From contig CM030718.1 in NCBI GenBank assembly GCA_017979445.1, positions 22,687,021 through 22,751,020 on the forward strand: a stretch of 64,000 bases of DNA, in the 5' to 3' direction. Position 1 is the first letter of the stretch. Every line of letters begins with the position of its first letter. Source of the DNA: Akebia trifoliata (lineage: Eukaryota > Streptophyta > Magnoliopsida > Ranunculales > Lardizabalaceae). Made by a program: the position numbers and the translations under genes. The notes under the pieces are model-generated. The model had not been told where the DNA came from. It ran no database searches and worked only from the letters and a program-made list of their open reading frames with translations. Positions 1-11,639 of this stretch are shown here, one piece after another.

Positions 1-2640
1 AGTTTTGTGAGTTATGGGGTAGTTCCTTGAATGATTAGGAGTGGATAGTTGAGAGTAGTCGGTGTAAGTGTGGGAAAATGGGTTAATGGGTAGTTTTATT
101 TTCTCTTGTATTTAAATTTATTTGGGTCCGCAACATAAATCCTAGTCCGCATTCTATCTTAAGTCAAAAAATATACAAATTCTATTGAAAGACTTAAAAT
201 ACCCCAACAGATGGGCCTGGATAAGTACAACAATTCATCCTACAGTATTCGGCCATTTAACATATATGACAAGATACATTATGATAAGATATTTTATGAA
301 TTTTGAGAAACATTTATCAGAAAATATTGAACCATCAATGGATCAGACCATGAAAATATTAACCATGCCTTTCTCTCATGCAGTGAGTAGGGCAAAAGGC
401 ATAAGATTTGATAACTTGTATGAATAGACATGCAAAACTAAAATGAAATCTATATGTGTATAGGACATATCTGATCAATCCATTAGGCAAAAAGCTTTGG
501 CATTATCGTTATGCCAGCAGAAGTGGGCTCCCTGCCATATATCAAGGGCGGCAAAATTAACATAATTCTACATTAGAAATTTAAGAAACACACAATAGGA
601 TTCCACTTGGCTATGTCCTAAACCCATACATAAACATGGTTTGTAATAAAACTAAATGTTCAATGCAGGAACACATAAAACAGAGGACACACGGAAAAAT
701 TGAAACAAGATGCTCTAAGTGAAGTAGAAAAGCATGATTTGAGGTACCAACCTCAAAAGAAACACTGACATCTCCAAAATATACCCGAGACTGGTATTTG
801 CAGAGAATCCTATCCAGCTAGCAGTAGTTTTCCTACATGAGCACAGAAAAGTATTGAAAATACAACATGTTGAAGAAAACGAAAACACATGTACGTCCAA
901 CACAATGATTATATTAATGGTATTAATGGAATTGACTTCAAGGTTTCATCCAAGACAAGGTCAACTTAAAAAGAACTCTAAATGGGTAAAGAATTGATGT
1001 TGAAATAAGGCATTGGGAATGAAAAACCCTGTAACACATTTTTTTTATCAATTAGAAGGCTTACTAATAAAATTGCAATTAGCCTGCATCAATTAGACAT
1101 GCTCTAAAAATAATTGATTAAACAAAAACACAAATAAAAACCATCTGTTACGACCCCCATTGTAACTCACAAGATATACAACTTATTGCAAATAAAAGGA
1201 AGTAGAAGTTGTGCTTTAACATGAATTCAAAAGGTCAAAGGGCCCATGACATTGTAGCGAGTATAGCATAATTCTTGCAATTCAATGATCTTTATTTGAT
1301 AAGAATTTTTCATGATGTGCAACTGTTAAGTTAATAAAACATAAAAAAGTTGAGTAGAAATTGATGTTCCATTTTGGATCTAAATGACAGAAAGATCTAA
1401 AATAGAAAAACCAAGTGTAGCATGGGGATTGGGGACGCCACATTAAACTAGGATCCTTATAACCTCAAGTTGTTACTTCAATAATAGGGGTGGAAAGCAC
1501 ATTAACAATTTTTTTATAAGTAAAACCACATTAACTATTAGAGAATTAGTAGGTTAAGATGTGTTGAAACCCATGGTCTATTCTCCAAAAACTTAACATT
1601 TTTAATCCAAATCTCATAATGTATGTAATCAGGAAGACAAGATTAATTGTACCTTGGGTACACTTCAGCATCTTTTTTGGAGAGCTTAGAAATTTTTGAA
1701 TGATTTATAGATACTTGGGCCGCCAAAAGAAGATAACGTCCATTAAGACAAGGTGTGAACGACGAAGGATTCCTCTTTAATAGCTTTAGTCAATGCCTTT
1801 CTAACACTAATTCAATTTTCTTTTTTAAATAAAAATTTAAAAACATTTTAAAAAAATCACAAGAAAATAATTCAAATATAAAAGAAAAAGTAAAAGAATT
1901 CTACTAAATGAAACAAATAATTGCTTTGCTTCCACCAGACACAAACACAAACAAGAGTGATCTTTCCAAAATCGAGAAGATCGAACATGAAGAATCAATT
2001 TCTGAGATCAAAGAACAAGGTTTTAATTTCGTCGAATCTTCAAGCATCAGATAATACAGATAAAAATTAAAGAGAATCAATATTCCTATTTAACATAATT
2101 TAACCAATTTGTAAAGAATCGATAAATTTCTATGCTAAATCGCAAAAGAAACACCGACTTAGAATGAATGAGAGAAGAAAATTTGGTCCAAACAAAGTTT
2201 TTAAAAGGATAAATTACCGTTATTGAGATTAAAAACTGAGACTCAATCAATCTGCATGTAGAATAGCTAGGGTTTGAATTCTTGAAGAAATTCATAAATT
2301 CGAAATTCGAACTTGAATTAAAGTAAGAAAGTTGTAGAGCTAATTCATCTGATCGCGAAATCTTCGAATTGGTTGAAATAAATTAGGGTTTCGAGTTAAA
2401 GAGTAGAAAGATGAAGAGTTGTAGAAATCTAAGAAGGGAACCTCAAAAAAATCGTAGTTTTCGATCTTTTGTTTTCTTTTACATTTTCGTTTTGCCTCTA
2501 GAATGTGATACTTAAAGCTTTCCCATCAATTTTCCTGAATATGAAATGCTTAGTAGAAGCGATTTTTAACATTGAAATGGCTTCATACCATTTTTATTTT
2601 GAAACAGCTAAACGAATTCATAATTCATAATTTTCTTGTA
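1..2640. other. AT-rich intergenic DNA, no gene recognised
   Basis: No open frame here shows a recognisable protein family, and the few short frames have low-complexity translations. I see no clear inverted repeat or LTR end. The stretch contains A/T-rich segments and is best read as old intergenic DNA. Confidence 0.5.
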
Positions 2641-3230
2641 GTGTACGCTAAGAACACGTGACTTTAGGACATAGAAATTATCATTCTGAGAACAAAACAA
2701 GTTTTTTTTTTTTTTTTTTATTTTTTGACAAGAATTGCAAATTTTGAAAAAATATCAAAAATACCCTCCACACTCAGACATATGCTTAGACACTACACTA
2801 CGATAGGAACATGTGACTCTTGGACAAAGAAATCATCATTCTAGGAAAAAAATCAAACTTTTTGCCAAAATTATAAAAAATGACATAAATGATGAGAATA
2901 CCCCGACGCTCAAAATCTACTCAAAGACCACATTAAACTGAGGAAAATACTCAAAAATTTATGAAACGATGAATAAAAAATTAAACAAAACCTTTTGCAA
3001 ACTTTCAAAAAAAAAAAAAATCACGAGACACCCAAAATTGACATTCGAATCAAAATCAACACAAAAACTATTTTCAGAACACTCTGAAATCTTGAAAGCA
3101 CTTTTCTCAAATCCTATTGCATTTTTATAGTGAAAAGTTAAATAAGGCCAAGAAAAAGAAGTACTAAACATTTTTTTTCTATTCAAAAGTGAATTTCTGA
3201 GGCCCAAACACAACTTACCACTTAAACAAA
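2641..3230. repeat. Diverged direct repeat, LTR-like debris
   Basis: Two diverged direct copies, about 2642-2700 and 2789-2858, share the order 'aCRcGTGACT...GGACA.AGAAAT.ATCATTCT', followed by a poly-T or A-rich spacer. A related layout recurs near 8840-8960, where it lies in an LTR-like stretch. I infer retrotransposon LTR debris. No ends or coding sequence are visible. Confidence 0.3.
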
Positions 3231-3400
3231 TAAACTTTCATTTTTTTTTTTCATAAGTTAAAGAAATTTTATAAAATAAAGAAGCAAAATGAAGATTGCA
3301 CTAAGACAAATAATGAAAACAAAGTAATAATCTTATGGAAATGGTGCCCCATATCCCATTTGCCATAAACCTTGACATGTCCATTTCTCCATCTTCTTAG

Positions 3401-3420
3401 TTGTCTTGTCTTGTCTTGTC
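3401..3420. repeat. (TTGTC)4 short tandem repeat
   Basis: Four exact copies of the pentamer TTGTC followed by a broken fifth copy. A simple microsatellite in non-coding DNA downstream of the KCS pseudogene. Confidence 0.85.
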
Positions 3421-3498
3421 TAGTCGTTGTGTAAAGCATTCCATATTGATTTCTTTTTGGCAATAGAAAAAAAAAAAATTAAAACAACACAGATAAGC

Positions 3499-5666
3499 TT
3501 ATCCATATCTGAAAGTGGATGGATCTGCCTCATTAACCCATCCATATTTCTCCTTGAAAGGATTGACTAGGGTTTGTAGAGGGGTGCACATTGTTCGGAT
3601 TGATTCGGATTTTGGTAAAATTGGAATCGAACCAATCCAATTACCCTATAGAACCGAACCAATCCAAACTAACCTTGGTTCGGATCGGATTCTTGGATCT
3701 CATACATTCAAAATAGAAAAACTAGTATTTTTTTCTTTCAAAAGAGGAACCCTTTGGATCAAATCATAAAGAATACCTATTTTTAAAATGAAAATGATTT
3801 TATGATTAAATTCTGACTGAAATCTGTAAAAATTGAAAATTAGAGGAAGCTCAATGAGACTAAAACAAATTTACAATTTTAAAATTGGTATTTTGGATGG
3901 ATTAGTGAGGAAACTAATTCATAAATAATAGATTAACGTATCCAAGCCTAGGTTCGTATAGTATATTTCATCTAACAAATACGGCATAAAGATTTTCGTA
4001 AAAATCTAAGGAATCAAACTCTTTGAAAAAGTTTTTCCATAAATGGGTTGATTCATTTGAGAATTGAGAGAGAGATTTGTGTATATTTTTTATGAGTTTT
4101 TGTTAGAAAAATATAGAAGAGATAAAGTTGAAGACTTTGATAAGTTCTCTACATAACACACACACATATATATTATAATAGATACTTTGGATTAGTTCGG
4201 TTCTCGAATTGATTCGGTTATATTATACCCTTAATCCGGAATCGAATCAAATCAATCAGATTTTTTAATATACAATCCGTACCTGAACCAAACTAGGCTC
4301 AATCCAAACCAATTCAATCCAAAAGGCTTCAGATTGATTTGGTTCTTGGATTTACCCAATCCAATGTGCACCCCTAGAAGGTACCTATCAATGCAGTCCT
4401 TCCAAACATTCCCATCCTCTAAATCCCTACTACCTCCCATAAGCAGCTATTACACTTTATACCAACTCCAAAACCGATCATAAGATCTCCATAACCCTGC
4501 TTGAGCCTCCTTTTAGTCTCCATGTACCCTAACGCATACCAAATGCTACTAGCAGCTGTGTTACCAAACCGATGAAGTTTCATCCTAGTCGGCTCCAAAT
4601 CATACTCATTGAGTCCCAAACTCCTGCCGACGCCATTGGCAAGTGTTGTTCCAACTGCTGGGAAACAAAAATGCTCAACCCCAGTCTTCAAGTTTACACT
4701 TGCTTTGCCTACATCCATTATGAACTTATGGTGCTTGAGCCGAAGGCTTGATACTAAGGCAAAGCGTAGTAGTCCCCTTAGAGGTAGTATCTTCGGTATC
4801 AGTTCTCTAAGGTTGGCAATGAAAACTTTAGTTGCAGCCTTCGGTAGGCTCTTGCCGAGGTGAACCCCTAGGTTCCCATCGTCGTTTTCCTTCTGCATGG
4901 CACACTGGTAGACTTCGTCGTCGGCTCCATGGTGAGTTAGAACTAGGCAATGTAATTTAAGCAAGGCTTGATGTTTAAAACTTGGATTGTTTGTTAAAAG
5001 AATTGCACACCCACTGATCGAAATAGACAATTGGTGCCCATCATTGATATTTCGATACCATTATAGCCAATTTGGACCAATAGATTCTGTAGTCACAACG
5101 ATTGCAAGTGCTTTGTCTTGTAATTTAAAGATGTTGTCGACGATGTTGATGGAGATAAGACTCGCACTACACCCCATTCCCTAGAGATTGAAGACCTTAA
5201 TGTCATCCTTCATCTTGTAACGATTAATAATCCTAGCTGCAAGAGAAGGTGTTGGGCAAAACATGGAAACATTAATGACAAGTATGTCAATCTCTAATGG
5301 AGAAATTCTCATCTTAGAGAAGAGCTTATCCAGTGAATCGAAGAAGAATTCCTCCATCTCGAGGAGATCATCCACAAGTGTTGGACCTTCTTTGCCAGAG
5401 ATGATGTTTCTAGGACCATAAGTCTCCTCACCGATGCCAGAACTAATAATAGTTTTCAAGGCAAACTTGTATTCTTCAAGACCCAAATTTTTTTTCGTAG
5501 AATGATGTTTCCACATAACTCTGTGTCAAGCTTTCTATCAACACTGGGCTTAAAACACTCATGGTGTAATATATACCAAGCTTGGTTACTTTTCTTATCA
5601 ACCAACTTCCAAAGGAAGAACATAGGATAGAGGAGAAAATGTAAACAACATCATGAAGACATCCAT
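3499..5666 (-). pseudogene. 3-ketoacyl-CoA synthase (KCS12/KCS4-like) pseudogene, split by a transposon
   Basis: KCS enzymes condense malonyl-CoA with acyl-CoA in the ER to start each cycle of very-long-chain fatty acid elongation for waxes. The minus-strand order is unmistakable: start ATG at 5664-5666, ECFKPSVDRKLDTE, NLGLEEYKF, GIGEETYGPRNII, EMEEFFFDSLDKL, then GMGCSAS with the catalytic Cys (about 5160), HHGADDE, and LHRFGNTAASS with the catalytic His and Asn (about 4580). The C-terminus NPFKEKYGWVNEADPS ends at TAA 3499-3501. It is broken by a frameshift in the N-terminal hydrophobic segment (about 5625), an in-frame TAG just before GMGCSAS (about 5181), single-base shifts near 5065, 5020 and 4435, and a 794-bp insertion (3581-4374) between CIDRY and LVNPF. 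Most of the protein still aligns, so inactivation looks fairly recent. The family is clear; the exact paralogue is inferred from the EEYKF-type N-terminal signature. Confidence 0.9.
3581..4374. mobile_element. hAT-like non-autonomous element (MITE) inserted in the KCS pseudogene
   Basis: The ends are inverted copies of GGGGTGCACATTG and CAATGTGCACCCC. Both ends continue as about 190 bp of diverged inverted repeat rich in 'GAACCAATCCAA / TTGGTTCGGATTG' motifs. The ends fall inside codons of the KCS pseudogene. An 8-bp target duplication model (GTAGAGGG at 3576-3583, CTAGAAGG at 4374-4381, two mismatches) rebuilds the KCS frame exactly, which suggests a hAT-type insertion. There is no transposase inside. 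Confidence 0.8.
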
Positions 5667-7116
5667 GAGAGAGGGAGATGATTGTGTAATGTATACTTCT
5701 TAGTGAGAATAGAACTATATTGATATTTATGAAGACTTTAGAAAGTGCACCAGTGACATATAATACCGACATCTCTGAAGGTTGATTTCAATGTTATTGG
5801 TTGGAAACCAACACATCTAATGCCCAGTTCTTGCTAGATCTACCCGATAAATCAGTTGAATATCCAAAGAGTCAAGTCGAGCTTGACTTCATGCATTTTC
5901 AGTTTTAAAAAAAATTTGCACACAGAAAAGTCGGAAGCCGATCCTCTGTAGTGTGTTTCCTCTGCATTAGTCTGTAGTGCCATTTAACTTGTAGAGATTG
6001 TCATCTTCAAAATAAAATCTGACGACTCAGTCCTGATAAGATGTTTTTTTAAAGTCCAATAAAGCTTTGAAAATGGACGGTCCATGACCTCCAATTTTTT
6101 AACGAAACAGGTGTTGAGGAGATGTGTGAAGTAGCTCTCCTTCAACCGTCAAATATCTCTGCACGGTACTGCAGGAAAAGCAACGAAAGAGGATCAGCTC
6201 CCCATTAAAGCGATTCACAAAGTGCCAAAAACTACCACCGTGTAAAATTTGGAGGCTCACTGACCCCCCATTTTCAAAGCCACGGATCACGCATTGTGTT
6301 TTTTTATTTTTTGTTAAAATAGATCTAAACCAATAAACCAATATTCGTACAAGAGTTTCGTAATTTTATTTTTATCAAATGTGACCATCTCTTGATTGTA
6401 ATTGAAGCATCATAGAGAGTTACAGGAAAACTGAAAGAGCAGAAATCCACTCTTAGAAAAGTCAATTTAATATTTCACAAATGTCTTATCAACCATTCAA
6501 TCTTGTTTCCCCAATATACAAAACTATCTTCATTGGGTTTCGTGTGATTAGTCATACCTTATTCTGTGAAGAATGATACTAGAGTGATTTTAAAATTCAC
6601 GTACATTCACACTTTTCTAATGTAGATGCATGTGTACTGAACGGTAGATGTTTTTCATTGAGATACTAGTTAAAACATCTATGGTTCAGTTCCACATCAG
6701 CAAAGTGTGAATCGATGTAAAGTCACTCCAACATGACTCTTCATTGAAATCTCGAATTATAAAAAAATTTCTATTATTTCTAATAGGGTGTCAATGGGTA
6801 CTCATTTAACTTGAATTGAATTAAAATCGAAACTAATATATGTTTATAAAGTGAGGTTCATATTTTATAAGAGGGGGCTTTACATATTTTTAATAAAGTA
6901 AGCCCTTGTTGTCGTTGTCCCCCATGGATCGAATCACACAAAAGAAAAATAAAGGTGATTTTTTAGATCCTATGGCATAAAATCACACATCAAGCTGATT
7001 TTTATAGGGTAGATGTGATAAGATCTGAATTATATGTTTACATGGTTGATGGGCCTAAAAGATATTTCACCAGCATTTTAGGAGGCTAACATGAAAATTT
7101 TTGGGTGATGTAAGTG
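5667..7116. other. Upstream flank of the KCS pseudogene, no gene
   Basis: No recognisable coding sequence. The first few hundred bases would hold the promoter of the dead KCS gene, but I see no convincing TATA signal. The only clear structure is the foldback element at 6580-6731. Confidence 0.5.
6580..6731. mobile_element. Foldback MITE, about 150 bp
   Basis: Two arms pair across a short loop. The left arm runs GAGTGATTTTAAAATTCACG to GTAGATGTTTT; the right arm runs AAAACATCTATGGTTCAG to TAAAGTCACTC. The arms cover most of the element and differ at scattered bases. No open frame and no clear target duplication. Confidence 0.65.
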
Positions 7117-7790
7117 CACTACAAAAACGACTTCTTTTTACGGTGGAAAGTTCACGGTGTTTTCTAAAATCCATCGCTAATAATAGATCAACAACGGCAT
7201 TTAATCTTATACCATCGATAATCCTATCGTCAATATTTTTTAAACTTTATTAATTATTAAACGACGGCTCAAAAATGTTGGTAATACCATACAAATAACG
7301 ACATTTTTTTAAAAATGTCGTTAATTAGCTCGATTAATTTTTTAAAACATAAAAAGATATTTAACGGCAGTTTACTTGTGCCGCTAATACATATGAAACA
7401 ACGACATTGTTTACAAAACCGTCGATAATCCTTCCGTTAATAATTTTTAAATTTATTAATTATTAAAATGCATCTAACAACGATTTAAAATTGCTGGTAA
7501 TACCATACAAATAATGGTGTTTTTAAAAAAATGTCGTTAATTAACTGAATTAATTTTTAAATACATAAAAAGATATTTAACAGTGGTTATGTTGTGTCAC
7601 TAATACCTATGAAACAAAGGCATTTTCTACATAACCGCCGTCAATTATCTCAATTAATTTTTAAATAAAAATATATTTAACGCCGGTTATGTTGTGCCCA
7701 TAATACCTATGAAACAACGACATTTCCTACATAAATACCGTTAATTACCTCGATTAATTTGTAAATAAAAATATATTTAACGGTGGTAGG
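7117..7790 (+). mobile_element. CACTA-like (En/Spm) terminus with subterminal repeats
   Basis: Starts with CACTACAAAAACGAC, the form of a CACTA element 5' end. It continues with many short direct and inverted copies of ACGACATTT / AAATGTCGTTAATTA and of ATATTTAACGG.GGTTATGTTGTG, as expected of transposase-binding subterminal repeats. The unit beginning 'aaaaagatatttaacgg' recurs near 7350, 7568, 7665 and 7758. No matching TAGTG end or transposase is visible downstream, so the element is truncated or rearranged. Confidence 0.55.
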
Positions 7791-8612
7791 CGAATTTGAA
7801 CGAATCTTTGAAATTAGATTTAGACGAATTCAACCCGTAGACGAACCAATCAAAGCTCTTTAAATCAGGACATAATTGGAAAGTTAAATTATTCTTAAGT
7901 TTATAAATACCAAAGCCTCCATGAGTTGGGGGGCATGATTTGAATCACTTTCTCTCAAAGATAGAGCTCTCAAACCCTGCTTTAGAGATGAAGAAAAATT
8001 CTTCAAGAGAAATTTGGATTCTGATTCAAGAGAAGGTCAAGCTCAAAAATCCTTCTTCAAAAGTCAATAAATCATTCTCAACCGATAAAACGTGAAGTCC
8101 AGAGAGAAAAAAAATCTACATAAACCTCTACAAAAAATCAAGCATCAAAAGTTGCCTTCTCAACCGATCAAATGCAAAGTCCGAAGAGAAGAAAGCTGCA
8201 CATGTTGATCTGAGATTTATGCTGGAGGTGTGCCTTTCGCAACCTACGTGCCAACGAATCGAAATGCGTAAACCCCAATCAAGTTCTTCAATATATAGAC
8301 TCACCTTCTTTATCCTCTCTATTTGGATCGACTAGGGTTCTAGTTATTAATGGATATCACAACATTCTAAACCTTATAAGTATATTATGTGTGTCTCTTA
8401 CCATTATTACTATGATAGATTGTCGATCCACTTATATAGATAGAGATAGAAGGCCTAGAGATCCTCTCTTCGTAAGATTCCTATCTATCAAGGTTTCCTA
8501 CTAAAATTTAAATAGTATATTTCTAATTTTAACAATATTAGAAATCATCTTTAATATATAGAATCCTTGTGCAAGTAAAGTTACTAAAACTGTGTAAGTC
8601 AATAGGCCACAC
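7791..8612 (+). repeat. LTR-like leader, degenerate
   Basis: A TATA-like TTATAAATACC (about 7900) is followed by an A-rich leader with two near-repeats of 'tTCTCAACCGATaAAA.G..AAGTCC.gAgAgAA' (about 8075 and 8155). This resembles U3-R-U5 of an LTR retrotransposon. No ends or target duplication were found, so the call is tentative. Confidence 0.25.
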
Positions 8613-9960
8613 TGTAGATACCCCATTTTTTACTTTGCCTAATTTGACAATTCGTCACCTGGTTGCCGTGAATTCTTAATGATGATCATAAAGCACTCAA
8701 AGACTTGTGAGTATTGTCCCTGATTCCTTCCATTTCTAGTCTTTTCATTTTCCCACTAGCTACGACTCGACATAGAAATTTATACACGCTTAGGATTATT
8801 ACACTTTACACTCGATTTAGCAAACATGTACATTTAGGTTCGATAACTTAGAGACCTCGCTACGCTAGGAAAATATGACCTCGAAACTTAAAAATAATCA
8901 CATTGGGAATGAAAGAAATCTCATGTCAAAATTCGTAAAAATTTGTATAAAAAAAAAAATTTAACAAAATGACGAAAATACTCATGAATTTTAGACCTCC
9001 GAAAAATCTCAAAATTACCTCCATTGCACTTAGAATATGATTTCGAGTGTAATGAGATCAAAATCGACGAAAACAGATAAATTTATGAGAAATCACAAAA
9101 ATGACCGAAATGTCCCTCAATGTTCAATTCTAACTTAGAGACCTTGATCCTTAAGAAAATATGATAAAAAAAACAAAATCAAATCGAAATCAAATTGAAA
9201 ATTTAATCTAACGAAAATCAAATTTAAATGAAAAATCAAACTCAAATTAAAAATCAAAATCCAATTAAAAAATTCAATTTAAAGATTAATCGACCAATAA
9301 AAAAGTTCAAATTAAAAATTACTCAACCAATTAAAATGAAAAATCAAATTAAAAATTAAAAATCAATCAACCAATAAATTCAAATTCAAATTCCATTGAA
9401 ATCCATGTAAATTAAATTAACAAATTCAAAATTCAAAATCAAACTCAATCGACCAAACCAAATTTAAATTAAATCTTAATTGAACAATCCAAATTTGAAA
9501 TCAAATGCAAATTCAAATTTAAATCAAAATAAAAATTTTAAACATCAAATTCAAATTTAAATCAAAATGTCAACAAAACCCAATTAAAATTCAATTCAAA
9601 ATCAAATTAATACTCAAAACAAAAAAAATTTCTCAACCACTGGAATCAAAATTAAATTGACCACTCACAACTCATTGACGGAGGACTATGGTGGTACGAG
9701 TAACGTGGAATACTCACCCCCATTCTCCTAAAAAATATGGAAAATTGGAAAGAAAGAAAAAATGGAAACTTTGTTTCCTATAAAAACGTAGAGCATCTCT
9801 CTTCATCGATTTCCTCTCTTCCCCACGTCTTTAAGAATTGGACTTCCTCTTCCTTACGATCTCCTCTCTCTTTACCCTTATCTCTCACATCTCAACAGTA
9901 GTGAATACTCACAAGTCTTTGAGTCAAATTTGAAGGAATCAACTTGTTGCTATCTCGTTT
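8613..9960 (+). repeat. Probable LTR fragment (TGTAGATACCCC type) with AT-rich core
   Basis: Begins TGTAGATACCCCATTTTT, the start form shared with the minus-strand start of the solo LTR ending at 61922 (TGTAGACACCCCATTTTTG). From 9170 to 9650 it is an iterated 'AAATCAAATTAAAAAT' low-complexity tract. A TATA-like CCTATAAAAAC lies near 9778 followed by a CT-rich leader, as in an LTR promoter. The 3' end is not clear. Confidence 0.4.
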
Positions 9961-10309
9961 TATAGGCATGTTTATTTTAATTTTTTTATTTATTTTATTT
10001 TCTTCTTTTTCTCCTTATTTTTCATGGAAAATTCGTTGTTTTTTCCTCTCTATTTTCATGTGTTCGTATAATTAAATCTACCCCTACATTAATGTCTCAC
10101 GTTAATTTTTGGCATCATAATCATCGTAGAGTTCATTATGAAAGAGATTTTTTTTTTTGTATTTGCAACGTTTTGTAATGTTTTATAGTGTCTCACATTA
10201 TGTAAAAAGGACTCGTGATAAAAAATTTAGGATATGAAACTGAGATTTGAAATTCATATGTAAAAAGTACATGCAAAGATTTTGAAGAAAATATTTTAAA
10301 AGTGTTATA

Positions 10310-10310
<1 letters not shown>

Positions 10311-10352
<42 letters not shown>
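10311..10352. repeat. (ATT)n microsatellite
   Basis: Fourteen uninterrupted ATT triplets. The poly-isoleucine frame that it creates on the minus strand is not a gene. Confidence 0.95.
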
Positions 10353-11639
10353 TGAGAACTTGAAAATAAATTAACAATGCAATTGTGAGCTAACATAATA
10401 CCCCAAAATCTAAATAAAATATTGTCCTCAATATGCAACTAGTAAGAAATAGATTAAAATGTTAGATCACACCTGAAACAGATTGGGCATTAATGTGTAA
10501 ACGTTTATTATAACTAATTTAAAAATAGTGAAAGTTATAACAATGATAATTTACATAATAGTTTTATATAGAAGAAATCCTACTTAAGAATAGAAAAAAT
10601 AAAAAATAACCTAACTAAAAAACCAAGAACATCCTAATTTAAGAAATAAAGGCATCCTAATCTGAATCTGAACTCTCAATAGCCCATGTACTTACACACG
10701 CCTTCTTTTCCTTAATATAGGCCACCATCTATCTCTACTGCTCAGACAAACAATTGCTGACCAATCTACAGATCCTAGTAACATTGGATGACTAGTTTAA
10801 TTGAGAGTTAGGTTGGAAAAGAAGAGAATGAGAAAGAGCTTAAGGTTTAAAGGTTTTTAAGTGAAATTTTTCTTGAAAAATAAATTTTTTCCCTTGGAAA
10901 ATCCCAAAAAAATAAATTTGTCAAGAAAAGATATTAAGAAAAATTCTTGAAATTTTCAATCGTTGTACCCCTTTTTGGTGAGTTCAAATTGAGATAAGAG
11001 AAACTAAGGTCCTATGTGGGAGTCTATAATTACAAGAAAACAAAGAAATATTAACTACACTACCTTTCTTAAAAAAATAATAAAAACATATGGTTACCTT
11101 TTAGAAGTTCTAAGTTTAACGTCTTCAGTCGGCATATCAAAAAGTCTGATCCTAAGGAATTTTCCTAACATCTAATTTGAGAGATACTTCGATTGATTTT
11201 GTACCCCAAATGTTAATCAAACGGATTTGTATCGTATTAAAAACATGAAAATTATTTAGCAAAATGATTAATTTCATTTGTATGTCCTCAGTCATCACCT
11301 TTTTAACATAATTTTCAACCATCGGGCTCCAAAAAAAAATGAAAATTTTAATACAACTAAGGTCTTTATAATCTTATAAAACTATTGGTTGGGAGAGAGA
11401 TGAAGTTTGAGTTGTCTTATTGACCTCCAAAAAGGTTTCGTACTTGGTAATGGTTAGATTTTTAGGAATTGGTGTGACTAACAAATCAAAATTGTTCCTT
11501 GATTCCTTTTGAACAATATTCTCCTTTGATAGTGGAATAATTTCCTTAGTCATACATGCACAATTATCTTACTCGTTGGGAGTTTAAAACACAATATGAC
11601 TTTCGAGAGCTATCTCATTTGAAAATTGATCATTCACTC
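10353..11639. other. AT-rich intergenic DNA, no gene
   Basis: No recognised coding motif, RNA gene or clear repeat end. It may be an internal part of the degenerate gypsy-like element that follows. Confidence 0.4.

Noticed and set aside
2630..2643. TTTTCTTGTAGTG as the 3' end partner of the CACTA-like start at 7117
   Set aside because: The two ends face outward relative to each other (TAGTG lies to the left of CACTA), so they cannot bound one element; no subterminal repeats lie next to 2643.
4609..4863. 84-codon plus-strand open frame
   Set aside because: It is antisense to the KCS pseudogene and its translation has no family motif.
7260..7790. CRISPR-like regularly spaced repeats
   Set aside because: Repeats are diverged and unevenly spaced in plant nuclear DNA; they are transposon subterminal repeats.
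8613..10089. Complete LTR ending CCCCTACA at 10089
   Set aside because: The 5-bp flanks (CACAC and TTAAT) do not match and no primer site follows, so only the start is called.
10193..10438. Minus-strand open frame with a long Ile run
   Set aside because: The Ile run is the translated ATT microsatellite.
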